NCBI GenBank assembly: GCA_003164755.1
Contig: PLUB01000022.1
Coordinates: 1-37,824 of the forward strand
Length of the DNA stretch: 37,824 nt
Reading direction: 5' to 3'
From: Methanosarcina sp.
GTDB taxonomy: Archaea; Halobacteriota; Methanosarcinia; Methanosarcinales; Methanosarcinaceae
Below the pieces are notes generated by a model. The model saw only the letters and a program-made list of their open reading frames with translations, was not told where the DNA came from and searched no databases. A program made the translations under genes and the position numbers. This document shows positions 1-9,062 of this stretch, piece by piece (the first letter of the stretch is position 1; each line of letters begins with the position of its first letter).

Positions 1-214
1 ATTATAGTACTGTGATCAACTTGAATTCCTCTTTCTATCATCATTTCCTTTAAATTTCTATAGCTCAATGGATATTTTAAGTACCATCTTACATTCAATA
101 GGATAATTTCTCCTTCATGGTGCTTCCATTTAAAGGAATTAGATAGCATATTACTATCTTTGATTTCCTTTTTATTCTATTGTATCATTAGAAAGGATTT
201 TTTGCAACGGAACC
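1..214 (-). mobile_element. IS6-family insertion sequence, transposase N-terminus, cut by window edge
   Basis: The minus strand from 149 to 1 is an unbroken frame starting MLSNSFKWKHHEGEII and continuing LLNVRWYLKYPLSYRNLKEM, then ERGIQVDHST. This is the conserved start of IS6/IS26/IS240-type DDE transposases. The outer end is supported by GGTTCCGTTGCAAAAAAT read on the minus strand from 214 inward, which resembles the terminal inverted repeat of IS6 elements. The rest of the transposase lies left of the window. The frame has no stops in the visible 49 codons, so this copy may be intact and is the youngest-looking element here. The family is confident; the exact terminus is inferred. Confidence 0.8.
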
Positions 215-422
215 GTGAACAGTACTTTTCCGAAGTTTTGAGTCTCCTCATAAAACAAATCAATCTCATGCGTCCGAGGAATATTTATAAAAAGAATCAA
301 GAACAAAAGGCCAATATTTCAGACCTAGAAACCAGCGTAGTTATGAGTGAAATCCTTGAACCGGTCTCAAATAAATAGCACCTGAAAATGTGATTCTGCA
401 GCAACATGAAAGAGGAGGTTAT
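215..422. other. Intergenic, possible gene-end fragment next to the IS6 end
   Basis: An open plus-strand frame ends at 378 with about 50 codons beyond the IS6 end (EVLSLLIKQINLMRPRN and onward). It begins inside the insertion sequence, so it could be the 3' tail of a gene cut by the insertion, or chance. I do not recognise it. A strong AGGAGG ribosome binding site at 411-420 belongs to the next, broken gene. Confidence 0.3.
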
Positions 423-1543
423 ATGATTACTGAAAAAGGGTTCAAAATACTGCAGGGCTTGAACGAAATACATTTTTCACTCCAAAATTTTCCACAGCAG
501 ATATGCCATTCTAATTTTCTGGAGGAATCAAAAAAAGAAGAATTAAACAACGAATCAAAGAAGTAGAACTGACCGAAGCCCGAAAAGAAATGGCTCTGAC
601 CCTTGGAGCCTTCAAAGTAGGCATTGCTACTATTGAAACTTTATTATGCGACCCTCCTTCTGCAGATTTGACTTAGTGCTACCAGAAGCAAAATCTTCTA
701 TCTTTTTTGCGTTATCTTTTGATCAGAACCTAATCCAACCTTATTTCAGAAAAATGGATCAATAATCCCTTGAAACTAATAAGGTACATCCAACTACCTT
801 GCCACTGGAATAGTCCTTGATATGGTAAATTTCTTGCAGTGATCTGGATACAAAGCTATCCCACAGCCTGCAAATTTCGTTTACTGGAGAGATACAGAAA
901 ATTGGCTGCTGGATATGCATCCTCCAATTTCCCACAGGCATATGGTAGTACGCCCAAGAATAAGGTATTTCAAATATTCAGGGAATACTTATTACAAAGG
1001 AATATGGATCCGTGATTGTCTTAGCCTCAGTCGTTACGGATGCGAAACTTATCCCAACAGACTCCTTGACAGAAGAAGAGAACTATTGTGACGAATGCAA
1101 GCTTTGCCTTTCAGTGTGTTTATCTGAATACTTGGACCCTGTTGAAAAAGTCACTGTAATCATTGATGGAAAGAAGTTTAGTTATGGAAAGCGAAGAGAC
1201 AATAGTTGCTGTTTACTTGTATGTATGGGACTTACAGGTATGAATTCCTCAGGAAAATGAGCCACCTGGTCTCCTGGGCACTTTAAACTCCCCAAAAAAG
1301 AGGACCATTTCATTTCTGTAATACCTGTTGCCACACAAGCTTATCTAGGAAAGCAGAAGTTCAAAGGCGGATTTTTTGTACCCATAATTCCAGGATATAG
1401 GTGGAATTTACCTTTTCGAACTGCCATTTAGTCTGTCACCTGACAAAAGTCGTATCCCGGAAGAAGCAAAAGAGTATCCTAACTCCATGCCTATAGAAAA
1501 AAGAAAACTGTATGAAGCTATTTCAGCGGAAAAACCGATCTAA
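423..1543 (+). pseudogene. Decayed 4Fe-4S redox protein (epoxyqueuosine reductase/QueG-like)
   Basis: A strong AGGAGG site precedes ATG at 423, but the frame breaks within 50 codons. In shifted frames the stretch LGAFKVGIATIETL, then PPSADLT and VLPEAKSSIFFAL, is followed by SHRHMVVRPRIRYFKYSGN and, from 1012 to 1260, VIVLASVVTDAKLIPTDSL and a cysteine cluster CDECKLCLSVC. The N-terminal pattern, the SGN motif and a CxxCxxCxxxC cluster fit QueG-like and reductive-dehalogenase-like ferredoxin proteins. A final frame to TAA at 1543 (SPDKSRIPEEAKEYPNS) completes a protein of about 370 residues. There are at least three frameshifts plus a TGA near 842, so it is a clear pseudogene. The family is an inference from motif order. 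Confidence 0.65.
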
Positions 1544-1570
1544 AAAAAGGGAAAATGATTTCATGTAAAC

Positions 1571-1609
1571 AAAATTTGGATTATCCTTTTTAGGGATAAT
1601 CCAAATTTT
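1571..1609 (+). terminator. Perfect 16-bp hairpin with T tail
   Basis: AAAATTTGGATTATCC (1571-1586) and its exact reverse complement (1594-1609) enclose a 7-base loop, followed by T and AA. It lies 28 bp after the last stop of the decayed Fe-S gene. It is therefore probably that gene's surviving terminator, though it could work on either strand. Confidence 0.6.
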
Positions 1610-1628
1610 TAAGGTTAAATCCTTTAGA

Positions 1629-1700
1629 ACTTACGCCGTTGAACTGAAAAATCAATGCATTTAAACCTATAACTATCTAAAGTATATATTTTAACTATAA
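1629..1700 (+). repeat. Partial copy of the GACTTACRCGGTTGA element
   Basis: AACTTACGCCGTTGAACTGA followed about 30 bases later by AACTATCTAAA matches one arm of the complete element at 4974-5083 read in reverse, and a diverged segment at 4420-4488. Only one end is visible here. Confidence 0.5.
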
Positions 1701-1848
1701 TGTCTGTTTCACTTGTTTTTGTTCTTCATTGAAATGCTTGAAGGCTTGACTGCATGTTGTAACTACCTCATGTATTCATTCGACCCCTAGGAACACAGGG
1801 GAAAATTTAGACATAACTAAAGTCGGTGATAACAACTCTTCAGCATTG

Positions 1849-1997
1849 CTAAATTTAGGCTTTGCAGAAATCCTTCTAAAATTCACATCTTTAGGGTATA
1901 ATGAGTATTTATCCTTCTAAATATCGAAGTGAATTTGATAATATTGCGATTTATAAGTGTTGCTTGAATTTAGAGGGTTTCTACATAACCTAAATTT
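1849..1997. repeat. Small inverted-repeat element (about 149 bp)
   Basis: The left arm CTAAATTTAGGCTTTGCAGA (from 1849, ending near 1884) is repeated inverted at 1966-1997, where the complement reads AAATTTAGGTTATGTAGAAA. The arms are about 33 bp with several mismatches. No reading frame lies between. This is the structure of a non-autonomous transposable element whose parent is not in the window. Confidence 0.55.
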
Positions 1998-2133
1998 CCT
2001 TTAGAGGACCCTTTTTAAAAGAATATGCGACTATAGCTTTGTTCTCTTCTGTAAAAATGCTTTTTCAATTATTGTTTTTATCTGTCCTTTATTTGATCTC
2101 TTTGTTGGTTGTATGTATCTTTGAAGTAAATTT
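1998..2133. other. Intergenic, no gene seen
   Basis: AT-rich sequence between the inverted-repeat element and the CGGC-domain relic. I see no frame or structure I can support. Confidence 0.5.
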
Positions 2134-2489
2134 TCAATGGTGTGTGCCCTCAACAACATCTATTCCAGCATCTTGAATTGTCTTTTTGATACTATCTAGA
2201 TTGGGACATTTAGGCTAAGTATCTTTCATAAGCATGCAGGAACTGAGATGAACAAAATCAAGATCCTGTTTTTTAGGGAATCTATCAGACAGTATACTCT
2301 TCTTCCAGAGCAGCCCCCGCAAGTAAAAAAAGCGATTATCTGCGCGTTTTGATCATATGTCTCAAAGTGAGATTTTCTCTCGTTGAAAGCCTTAAAGCAC
2401 CCTACTCCAGGGCAGGCTTCAGAGACGATGTCACAACGGACAACAGCTATCTTTGTAGGATTTTGTTTTGTAATTATCATACGATGCAT
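2134..2489 (-). pseudogene. CGGC-domain protein relic with one frameshift and one in-frame TAG
   Basis: The minus strand reads KIAVVRCDIVSEACPGVGCF, then FFTCGGCSGRRV. The CGGC signature and upstream cysteines are typical of CGGC-domain proteins (about 110-120 residues, probably metal-binding, function unknown). After SLK the frame slips by one base in an A run near 2275 and continues DLDFVHLSSCMLMKDT, TAG at 2215-2217, PKCPNLDSIKKTIQDAG, and ends VVEGTHH at 2134, the usual C-terminus of the family. So the full length is present with two lesions. The start may be Met at 2489 or 2480; neither has a clear ribosome binding site. A recent pseudogene, or a gene read through UAG if the slip is a sequencing error. 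Confidence 0.75.
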
Positions 2490-2880
2490 TTTGTGTAGTT
2501 CAGTCTTACAGCAAGCATGTGGATCCAGTTTGCCGTGGGATTTTAACAACAAGCACTCTGAAGAGTCAACCTCCAGGATTCAGAGGCTGTGAGAACCTTT
2601 GGAGAATTTCCAATTCACACATTTCTGCTGATTTCCTTCTATTGACGAAAATAGATTCAGTAAATTTGCACATTAATTTTTAAAATAAGGAGGCTAATGA
2701 TGTTGTTTAATCAAGGCTGAATGTTACATTTTCTTTCAATTCTGTAATCCATTCTGGCATCTGTCCCATATATGCCTTATCAGCAAAATCTCTATCGATC
2801 TACAGATAATCGTTTTAATTTAAAAATTTTAAACTTCAAATTTATTGGGATTAAAGGTTTACAGGATGAAATATTCCTTA
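2490..2880. other. Intergenic, no gene seen
   Basis: About 390 bp upstream of the CGGC relic and beyond the 3' end of the sulfite reductase gene. Only short AT-rich frames are present and I see nothing recognisable. Confidence 0.5.
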
Positions 2881-2920
2881 ATTACAGATATCAGCGATCC
2901 AACGATCTAAAATCTGTAAT
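2881..2920 (-). terminator. Hairpin just after the sulfite reductase gene
   Basis: ATTACAGAT (2881-2889) and ATCTGTAAT (2912-2920) form a perfect 9-bp stem immediately after the stop codon of the minus-strand gene. There is no strong T run, so the terminator role is tentative. Confidence 0.4.
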
Positions 2921-2921
2921 T

Positions 2922-3581
2922 TTACAGTTCGACATGGGTTTTGAAATTTTCAAGGCCAATTTCTTCAATATACTTTCCTAGTCTCTTTTTTGTACCTGAG
3001 CTTTTGTAGAAATTAAATATTTTATCGACCGTCTCGAGGACTTCCTCTTCAGATAATTCCTTTGCGACAACTTCGGCTAGTCTTGGAGCTGCAGCTGCAG
3101 AGCCTCCAACCATTAAGGTATATCCTTTGGCAGTGCCCATTATCCCTATGTCCTTGATAGCAGGTTCAGCGCAGGAGTTTGGACAGCCACATACAGCCAT
3201 TTTTAGCTTGGAAGGCATGGGCATTCCGTGATACTTCTGATCGAGTTTCAGGCCCAGGCCAACTGCATCCTGCTTCCCCTGCTTGCAAAAAGTTGTCCCT
3301 GGACAAAATTTTATACTCCTTACACAAAGCCCTATAGCTGCTCCAGGATTAATATCAAGATCTGCCCACACATTATCTAGGTCTTCTTCTTTCAGACCAA
3401 CGATTGCTATTCTTTGAGCAGAAGTCATCTTGAGGGCTGCAGCTCCGTACTTTTCCGCTACATCAGCGATTTTCCTGAGGGTTGCAGGGTTTACAATTCC
3501 TCCGGGGAGGTGGGGAGCGATTGCGTATGTTTCACGGTCTCTCTGAACTATTGCGCCTTTTTCTGGTAAGTTATCTTTCAT
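2922..3581 (-). CDS. Small siroheme/[4Fe-4S] sulfite (or nitrite) reductase
   Basis: This 219-residue protein is of the small assimilatory-type sulfite reductase class, which in Methanosarcina is a single low-mass (about 23 kDa) subunit carrying siroheme coupled to a 4Fe-4S cluster. Residues 1-70 form the ferredoxin-like half (HLPGGIVNPATLRKIA; KMTSAQRIAIVGL). The cluster and siroheme ligands are visible as C93-x5-C99 (CPGTTFC) and C133-x3-C137 (CPNSC, within VCGCPNSCAEP). GAAGACLK-like Gly-rich stretches follow. The start at 3581 is supported by AGAAAGGAT eight bases upstream. It should reduce sulfite to sulfide for assimilation or detoxification; the true substrate and electron donor cannot be read from sequence. 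It is divergent from an HxlR regulator about 350 bp away, suggesting shared redox control. Confidence 0.88.
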   Translation of the reverse strand: MKDNLPEKGAIVQRDRETYAIAPHLPGGIVNPATLRKIADVAEKYGAAALKMTSAQRIAIVGLKEEDLDNVWADLDINPGAAIGLCVRSIKFCPGTTFCKQGKQDAVGLGLKLDQKYHGMPMPSKLKMAVCGCPNSCAEPAIKDIGIMGTAKGYTLMVGGSAAAAPRLAEVVAKELSEEEVLETVDKIFNFYKSSGTKKRLGKYIEEIGLENFKTHVEL

Positions 3582-3934
3582 ATTTATCCTTTCTCCAAAT
3601 TTATATTTTGGATTTTACTTTATAATGAAACTACTTGATAGTTCTTGTGTAGCTAAAGCAAAATGTCTCAGTCATAAACTGATTATAAGTCTATTATTGC
3701 CAGATACTAGTGCATCGATTCCAAAATAACTCTCTTTTTTGCGGGAAGTTAGTTGATCAATGGACAGACTTACAAGTCCAAAGTTATGGTTTTACTCCAG
3801 AATAGACGCATTAGAAAGCTTTTAATAGATTTATTTTGATAACTTTTATAAATCAAATTATTTTTAAGTATGTTTTTGATACCAGTATATTAGAGATATC
3901 AATTTATATGTTGAACAGTTTCTATGTCTATACT
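3582..3934. promoter_or_regulatory. Divergent promoter region between sulfite reductase and HxlR regulator
   Basis: On the minus strand a TATA-like AAAATATAAATTT sits about 10-20 bp before the ribosome binding site of the reductase, and TTATAAAG lies further up. On the plus strand, ACTTTTATAAATC (3841-3853) precedes the regulator. The layout of regulator and target back to back is a common autoregulatory arrangement. No clear operator palindrome was found. Confidence 0.35.
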
Positions 3935-4291
3935 ATGAAAGACTGCACAGTCTATAAGACCATGAATATAATTGGGAAACGATGGACTATTCATATACTT
4001 CTTGAATTGTATAAAGGGGAAAAGAAGGAGAAACGTTTTAATGAGCTAAAAAGAAAGCTCGTGTACATAACCCCAAAAATACTTTCAGAAAGGCTGAAAG
4101 AACTAGAAGATAAAGGCTTGATTGCAAATAAGATCGACGACTCGACAAATCTCCCAAAATCCGAGTATTATCTAACTGAAAGTGGCGTGGATTTTATCAA
4201 GATAATACAGGCAATTAAACTCTGGGGCCTGAAGTGGAAATTCCAGAATGAAGATTGTGAGAAGGCTATTTGTATGTATTGTGACCACTGA
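3935..4291 (+). CDS. HxlR-family winged-helix transcriptional regulator
   Basis: From ATG at 3935 this is a 118-residue protein matching the usual 100-120 residues of HxlR regulators. It begins MKDCTVYKTMNIIGKRWT, the family's Cys-containing N-terminus and IGxxW motif, followed by the recognition region RFNELKRKLVYITPKILSER and the wing (LPKSEYYLTESG). The C-terminus is cysteine-rich (DCEKAICMYCDH), which together with Cys3 suggests a thiol-based redox or metal sensor. Upstream in-frame Met codons at 3908 and 3836 would add residues unlike the family, so 3935 is preferred, although no strong ribosome binding site marks it. It probably binds DNA as a dimer and regulates itself and the divergent sulfite reductase; that target is inferred from position only. 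Confidence 0.85.
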   Translation: MKDCTVYKTMNIIGKRWTIHILLELYKGEKKEKRFNELKRKLVYITPKILSERLKELEDKGLIANKIDDSTNLPKSEYYLTESGVDFIKIIQAIKLWGLKWKFQNEDCEKAICMYCDH

Positions 4292-4973
4292 GCGAGTCGA
4301 GTGCAAATAGAAAACCAAGACAAGAAATATAATAGAGTTGATTGCAATAGAGAAAATTGAAAGTTATTGGCTTAACTCGGTATTGTGGCGTGCAATTCTT
4401 AAACATTAAAGAGCTTATATAGTTGGAATGAAAAATTTATAGCATTTAAGCCTTCAACTGTCTAAATTGTGCATTTGAATTACAACGCCCATTGGTATTG
4501 ATTTTAATCATCAAGTGCATAAGTCTTAATTAAAGAACCCTACATTTATTTGTCATCGTTTAACGAATTATATATACATCTTCGAATCACAGATAATGAT
4601 TTTCCAACTTGAATTATGAATAACAGATTCTAAAAGCCGGATTCCATACATCCAGGTAAATTAATATAAACAAGTATCATATGCAACCTATTTGAATGAC
4701 TATAGATTCTCAACTTTTTGTATCCTACTTTTATGTCTCATTGTTCCATTGATCGTCCACTAATTTCTGATTATGTTTTCACGACATTTCCTATTACACG
4801 GTTTTTGGTTGGTTTATATGCTCGTAATTTTCCTGGAAGATTCTGGACTGTCCGGGATTTAAAGATCTTAGTCTCTTAAATTCAAATATTGGTTTAGTTA
4901 TGTATACCGATTTCTATTTCGAAACTCGCATTACTAATACATTGAAATAAATAATTGTATAGTACAAGAATAT
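4292..4973. other. Intergenic with diverged element fragment
   Basis: No gene is supported. Positions 4420-4488 (GTTGGAATGAAAAATTTATA, later AACTGTCTAAA) are a diverged copy of the sequence at 1638-1705 and of one arm of the element at 4974-5083. The remainder is AT-rich and unremarkable. Confidence 0.45.
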
Positions 4974-5083
4974 GACTTACACGGTTGAGGGATAAAATCA
5001 AGGACATTCGCCTCGCCAGAATCATTGAAATTTAGACAGTTAAACATTTACTGGTTCTGTTATTCGGTTCAACCGCGTAAGTC
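4974..5083. repeat. Complete 110-bp miniature inverted-repeat element
   Basis: GACTTACACGGTTGA at 4974-4988 is matched by TCAACCGCGTAAGTC at 5069-5083, a 15-bp terminal inverted repeat with one mismatch. The interior has no coding frame. Single ends with the same motif occur at 1629, 13372 and 13774, so this is a dispersed non-autonomous element; its parent transposase is not present in the window. Confidence 0.65.
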
Positions 5084-5291
5084 CTAAAGATAAAAGAATT
5101 GGCAGTGAAAATGAATACTGCCAGAACTGAGCATTAAAAGTTTCTCAATTAGCTTTGCGAACAGTTCAGCAAAAATCAGTTTCCGTTCTTATAGCTTTTT
5201 TGTTGGAAATGCAAAAAGACTCAAAATTTGTATCTACAACGAAAGAAAAGTTACAAAATAATCTTTAAAGCCTTCTAAAAGGAGTAAATCT
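5084..5291. other. Intergenic upstream of DUF166 gene
   Basis: AT-rich leader of about 200 bp. A Shine-Dalgarno AAAAGGAGT lies seven bases before the ATG at 5292. No clear operator seen. Confidence 0.4.
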
Positions 5292-6098
5292 ATGCTAATT
5301 CTTGTCCTCTATACAGGTGAACTTGGGAAAAAAGTTATCCAAAACCTTATTAACTCGAGCAATTTCTGCGTGTCCTGCGGAGATCTATGTAACCACTGCA
5401 GGCAGGCCAGAAAGTCCTATGCAAACATGATTGTGGGAATTCATGAATTTCCTGAAGACCTCCCCACATTTATAGAAGAGCCAGAACAGTATATTCCAAC
5501 AGAGTTTCCATATTGTGACCTGATACTTGCTATTGGCATCCATCCCGACATTCTTTCAGCTCTCCCGGAGGTCGTGAAGAAAACTAAGGCAAAAGCCGTA
5601 ATTGCACCTGCTGAAGACTCGAAGAAAACCCCTGCTGGGGTTCTTGAGCAACTCAGAAAAGAGCTTGAGGCTATGGGAGTCGAATTTGAAGGACCAAGGC
5701 CTTTCTGTTCGCTTGAAAAAACTGGGAAACCGATTATAGATTCTTTTGTTGACCTTGGCTTCGGAAAGCCTGTGCTCAGGGTAGAAACGAGTCCGGATGG
5801 GAAGATGTACATAGGAGCAGGGGTAATTAGGGATGCTCCCTGCGGTTCTACATGGTTTGTGGCAAAAAAACTCGGTTGGTCTGATATTCCAGAATATAAA
5901 GAAACCATTTCAGGTGCACATCATTCCTATCCCTGTACCGGGAGTATGGACAAAGATCCGCAGCTCGGAGATACTATCCTGCACAAAGCCGGGTATATTA
6001 TAAGGGAAGCCGTTGAAAACGGGATGGAGGGTGAAAAAGAAGAAAAAGCTCTCCTGCCTACAGGCCATAGGGATAAAGTCTCAAGCTCTAGTTCCTGA
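5292..6098 (+). CDS. DUF166 family protein with four-cysteine cluster
   Basis: This 268-residue soluble protein belongs to the archaeal DUF166 family, sometimes labelled as a thymidylate-synthase-like protein in databases; that enzymatic role is not something I can confirm. The N-terminus (VLYTGELGKKVIQNL) is followed by C26-x2-C29-x3-C33-x2-C36 (CVSCGDLCNHC), a likely Fe-S or zinc site. Further conserved-looking cysteines occur at C75, C139 (PRPFC), C184 (DAPCGSTW) and C215 (YPCTGSM). The C-terminus from about residue 245 is low-complexity and ends in a serine run, which may be disordered. The start has a good AAGGAG site. It lies 212 bp upstream of Hcp on the same strand. The cysteine-rich make-up and this position suggest a redox or Fe-S-linked role, which is inference only. 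Confidence 0.75.
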   Translation: MLILVLYTGELGKKVIQNLINSSNFCVSCGDLCNHCRQARKSYANMIVGIHEFPEDLPTFIEEPEQYIPTEFPYCDLILAIGIHPDILSALPEVVKKTKAKAVIAPAEDSKKTPAGVLEQLRKELEAMGVEFEGPRPFCSLEKTGKPIIDSFVDLGFGKPVLRVETSPDGKMYIGAGVIRDAPCGSTWFVAKKLGWSDIPEYKETISGAHHSYPCTGSMDKDPQLGDTILHKAGYIIREAVENGMEGEKEEKALLPTGHRDKVSSSSS

Positions 6099-6215
6099 AA
6101 ATTGAGTTTTCATCATTCTGGTACCCATATCGAAACTGTCTCCGATATATGAGCTGGCATGGTATGGAAAATAGCATTTTAAATGTAGCGGCACTAAAAG
6201 GATACCTTCCTTTAC

Positions 6216-6250
6216 AATGATACTACATTAATATCATTAAAAATATAAGA
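6216..6250 (+). promoter_or_regulatory. Palindrome and TATA box of the hcp promoter
   Basis: AATGATA (6216-6222) and TATCATT (6232-6238) form a perfect 7-bp inverted repeat with a 9-base centre, directly abutting the TATA-like AAAAATATAAG (6239-6249). The predicted start site is near 6272, giving a leader of about 40 bases. A palindrome touching the TATA box is a plausible operator for a repressor that blocks TBP/TFB. Confidence 0.45.
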
Positions 6251-6310
6251 TAGTTCATGAAACATAATAAAAGAAAAACGGGGAGTATACGCAATGAAAG
6301 GTGAAAAAAT

Positions 6311-7939
6311 ATGTTCTGTAATCAATGTCAAGAAACTCTTAACTCAAAAGGTTGTATAAAAAATGGGGTATGCGGCAAAAAAGGGGAAGTTGCCGACCTT
6401 CAAGATAAACTTCTCTATGTTCTCAAAAGTATCGCGTTCTATAACCTGAAAGCTAGATCTGAAGGGGTTAATGAGGAAGCAACAGATAGATTTGTATTGG
6501 ACAGCTTCTTTGCTACCCTTACGAATACTAATTTTGACAGACAAGCAATTGAGTCCCTTATTATAAAAGGGTTTAATCTCAGAGATGCTATTAGAGCAAA
6601 AATTCCTGAAGATAAGTTCACTGCCGAGAAAGATCTCCCTACTGTGGCTACTGTTACACCTGAAAGCATAGAAGATATTGATGTTGCGGTTCATTCCACG
6701 AATGATGAGGACATAAGGTCACTCCAGGAACTTCTGACCTACGGTCTTAAGGGGATGGCTGCTTATTCTTACCATGCTTATATACTTGGTTATAAGGACG
6801 AAGCAATCTTCGAGTTCATAGAAAAGGGGCTAGTCTCGATCACAGATGATACCTTGGGATTACAAGACCTCATTGACCTTGTCCTGGAATGCGGGAAAAG
6901 AGGTGTTTCAACTTTGGCCCTGCTTGATAAAGCCAACATTGAAACATATGGAAACCCTGAGCCTACTGCTGTCAATATCGGCGTGAGAGATCTGCCAGGA
7001 ATCCTTATTAGTGGGCATGATCTACATGATCTAGAACAGCTTCTTGAGCAGACAAAGTGTATGGGAATTGATGTTTACACCCATGGAGAGATGTTGCCTG
7101 CCAATTCATATCCTGCCTTCAAAAAGTATGAAGACTTCATAGGCAATTATGGGAGTGCCTGGTGGAAACAAAACGAAGATTTTGAGAAATTTAATGGCCC
7201 GATTCTGATGACGACAAACTGTATAATCCCCCCAAGAGATTCATATCGAAACAGGATTTACACTACAGGAGTAGTGGGCTTTGAAGGACTTATTCATATA
7301 TCTGAAAAAGAAGATGGTACAAAAGATTTCACTCCTCTGATTGAACAGGCAAAGACAAGTAAGCCACCGGAGCAACTGGAAAGCGGAACAATTGTTTGTG
7401 GCTTTGCACACGAAGCAGCTCTATCAGTTGCGGATAAAATCATAGATGCGGTAAAAAACGGGAAAATCAGCAGGTTCATGGTTATGGCAGGCTGCGATGG
7501 AAGGCACAAGGGGAGGGCTTACTACACTGAATTTGCAAAAGCCCTCCCTAAAGACACTGTTATCCTGACCGCGGGCTGTGCCAAATACCGTTACAACAAA
7601 CTGAATCTTGGCGACATCGAAGGAATTCCAAGAGTTATTGATGCTGGACAGTGCAATGATTCTTACTCACTTGTAGTAATAGCCCAGAAACTTGCAGAAG
7701 CCTTTAGTCTCAAGGACATAAACGACCTACCTATATCCTATAACATAGCTTGGTATGAACAAAAAGCCGTTCTCGTGCTACTTGCCCTCTTGAGCCTTGG
7801 AATAAAGAATATCACCCTTGGTCCTACACTCCCGGCCTGTATCTCTCCGAACATCTTCAAAGTGCTGGTAGATAATTTCAACATAAGGCCAAACGCAATT
7901 GTCGAGGAAGATATGAAAATACTTTTGAATCAAGTATGA
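6311..7939 (+). CDS. hcp: Hybrid cluster protein (hydroxylamine reductase)
   Basis: This 542-residue cytoplasmic protein is an anaerobe-type Hcp. It reduces hydroxylamine to ammonia in vitro; the physiological role is usually taken as nitric oxide or nitrosative-stress defence. The N-terminal cluster motif is C3-x2-C6-x8-C15-x5-C21. All hybrid-cluster ligands are visible: H236 (SGHDLHD), E260 (THGE), C304 (TTNC), C395 ([10 protein letters not shown]), C423 (TAGCAKYR), C448 (DAGQC), and E483 with K485 (WYEQK). Length fits the archaeal/anaerobe class. ATG at 6311 follows AAAGGTG. It is single, downstream of the DUF166 gene, with its own TATA box and a palindromic candidate operator. No Hcr-type reductase gene is adjacent, so the electron donor is unknown. 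Confidence 0.95.
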   Translation: MFCNQCQETLNSKGCIKNGVCGKKGEVADLQDKLLYVLKSIAFYNLKARSEGVNEEATDRFVLDSFFATLTNTNFDRQAIESLIIKGFNLRDAIRAKIPEDKFTAEKDLPTVATVTPESIEDIDVAVHSTNDEDIRSLQELLTYGLKGMAAYSYHAYILGYKDEAIFEFIEKGLVSITDDTLGLQDLIDLVLECGKRGVSTLALLDKANIETYGNPEPTAVNIGVRDLPGILISGHDLHDLEQLLEQTKCMGIDVYTHGEMLPANSYPAFKKYEDFIGNYGSAWWKQNEDFEKFNGPILMTTNCIIPPRDSYRNRIYTTGVVGFEGLIHISEKEDGTKDFTPLIEQAKTSKPPEQLESGTIVCGFAHEAALSVADKIIDAVKNGKISRFMVMAGCDGRHKGRAYYTEFAKALPKDTVILTAGCAKYRYNKLNLGDIEGIPRVIDAGQCNDSYSLVVIAQKLAEAFSLKDINDLPISYNIAWYEQKAVLVLLALLSLGIKNITLGPTLPACISPNIFKVLVDNFNIRPNAIVEEDMKILLNQV

Positions 7940-8860
7940 GCCTAGGGGAAACGGAGGAATATGAGGGAGAAAAATAAATATGTTTTTTCAAACTTTGGCT
8001 TTCTTTTTTTGGATTACAAGTTTCTATATTAACAATTTAGTAGAGAATGAAGGATAGATAAAGAATATCAAGATCTTCAATTTGCTGAGAATGAGTTTTA
8101 TCGTGCTTATTCGCTTGCATTAAAAACAGCAGGTAGCAAGATGGGCACAATTGCAAGAGTTGGAAAAATACACATCAATATGATCTAACAGAATCAGAAC
8201 TCTACATATAATTATAACGTGGAATTAAAGTCGTTGATGCACTAGCTATCTCAACCTGCTACACAAGCTGATCATGGCCAGGAAATAAGTGATAGAATTG
8301 AAAAGGATATACGACTTCTGAGAAAACAATATGCTACTAAGAAAAATGTAGTATTCGAAGCAGCAACTGTCAAACCTCTGTTATCTTCCTTGGTCGTTAA
8401 GTTTGGACATATGGAAACCATTCTCTGTTAAGGTATTTTTTCCACGAATAGTTTTTATTTATGAATCTATGTTTTTGGCCTTTGTATTATTTTTTTTCTT
8501 CAGAGCTTGCTTTATTTGAGGGATAATAACGAGCTTTTCTGTGATCAACCCATCGGGATTATAAAAATATTCATAATAGTTCTAAGTAAATACTGATTTA
8601 AGACTACTGTTAATATTTATTCACAGAGTGTTATCTGAAGCAAAAAAAAGAATTTTGACATAAGAATTATTTAACTTAATATAAATGGTTCTTTAATGAA
8701 TAGTTCAAACTTTTGATAGTTACTATGGGGTGCAAATATATCAAGAGGAAAAAAAGTATAGATCCAAAATATCTACATTATCAAACCCAACCATAATTTT
8801 ATGCTCCATTAACTGTGAGAGTTGCCCAATAATATTGATTCTAGAAAGGCTTCTTGTTTG
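7940..8860. other. Intergenic with unidentified coding remnants
   Basis: No intact gene. At 8045-8200 a plus-strand frame reads QDLQFAENEFYRAYSLALK and then TAGSKMGTIARVGKIHINM before stopping, and at 8280-8430 another reads KKNVVFEAATVKPLLSSLV. Their composition is protein-like and they could be pieces of one decayed gene, but I do not recognise the family. Confidence 0.3.
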
Positions 8861-9062
8861 AAAATTCTCCTCCCATTTTGATGTAGCGTTCCCTATATTG
8901 TTCTATTTTCTCCCTACTATTACCATCCCATTTGCCTGATAGGTGACTTTTTCCAGAAAATCCGCCACACGCCTAGAAGTAAGACTTCTGACCCATAATT
9001 GAGAATCCTGCGTCAAGCCTGTGGCATTCTCTAGGATTAAAAACGCCATCATAGTGATTCCT
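8861..9062 (-). pseudogene. Unidentified gene remnant with in-frame TAG
   Basis: The minus strand carries an open stretch of about 65 codons reading NHYDGVFNPRECHRLDAGF, then SIMGQKSYF, TAG at 8973-8975, ACGGFSGKSHLSGKW, and REKIEQYRERYIKMGGEF. The composition (Gly, Cys, aromatic residues, no low-complexity) is that of a real conserved protein. I do not recognise the family. Start and end are missing, so it is a remnant. Confidence 0.4.
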
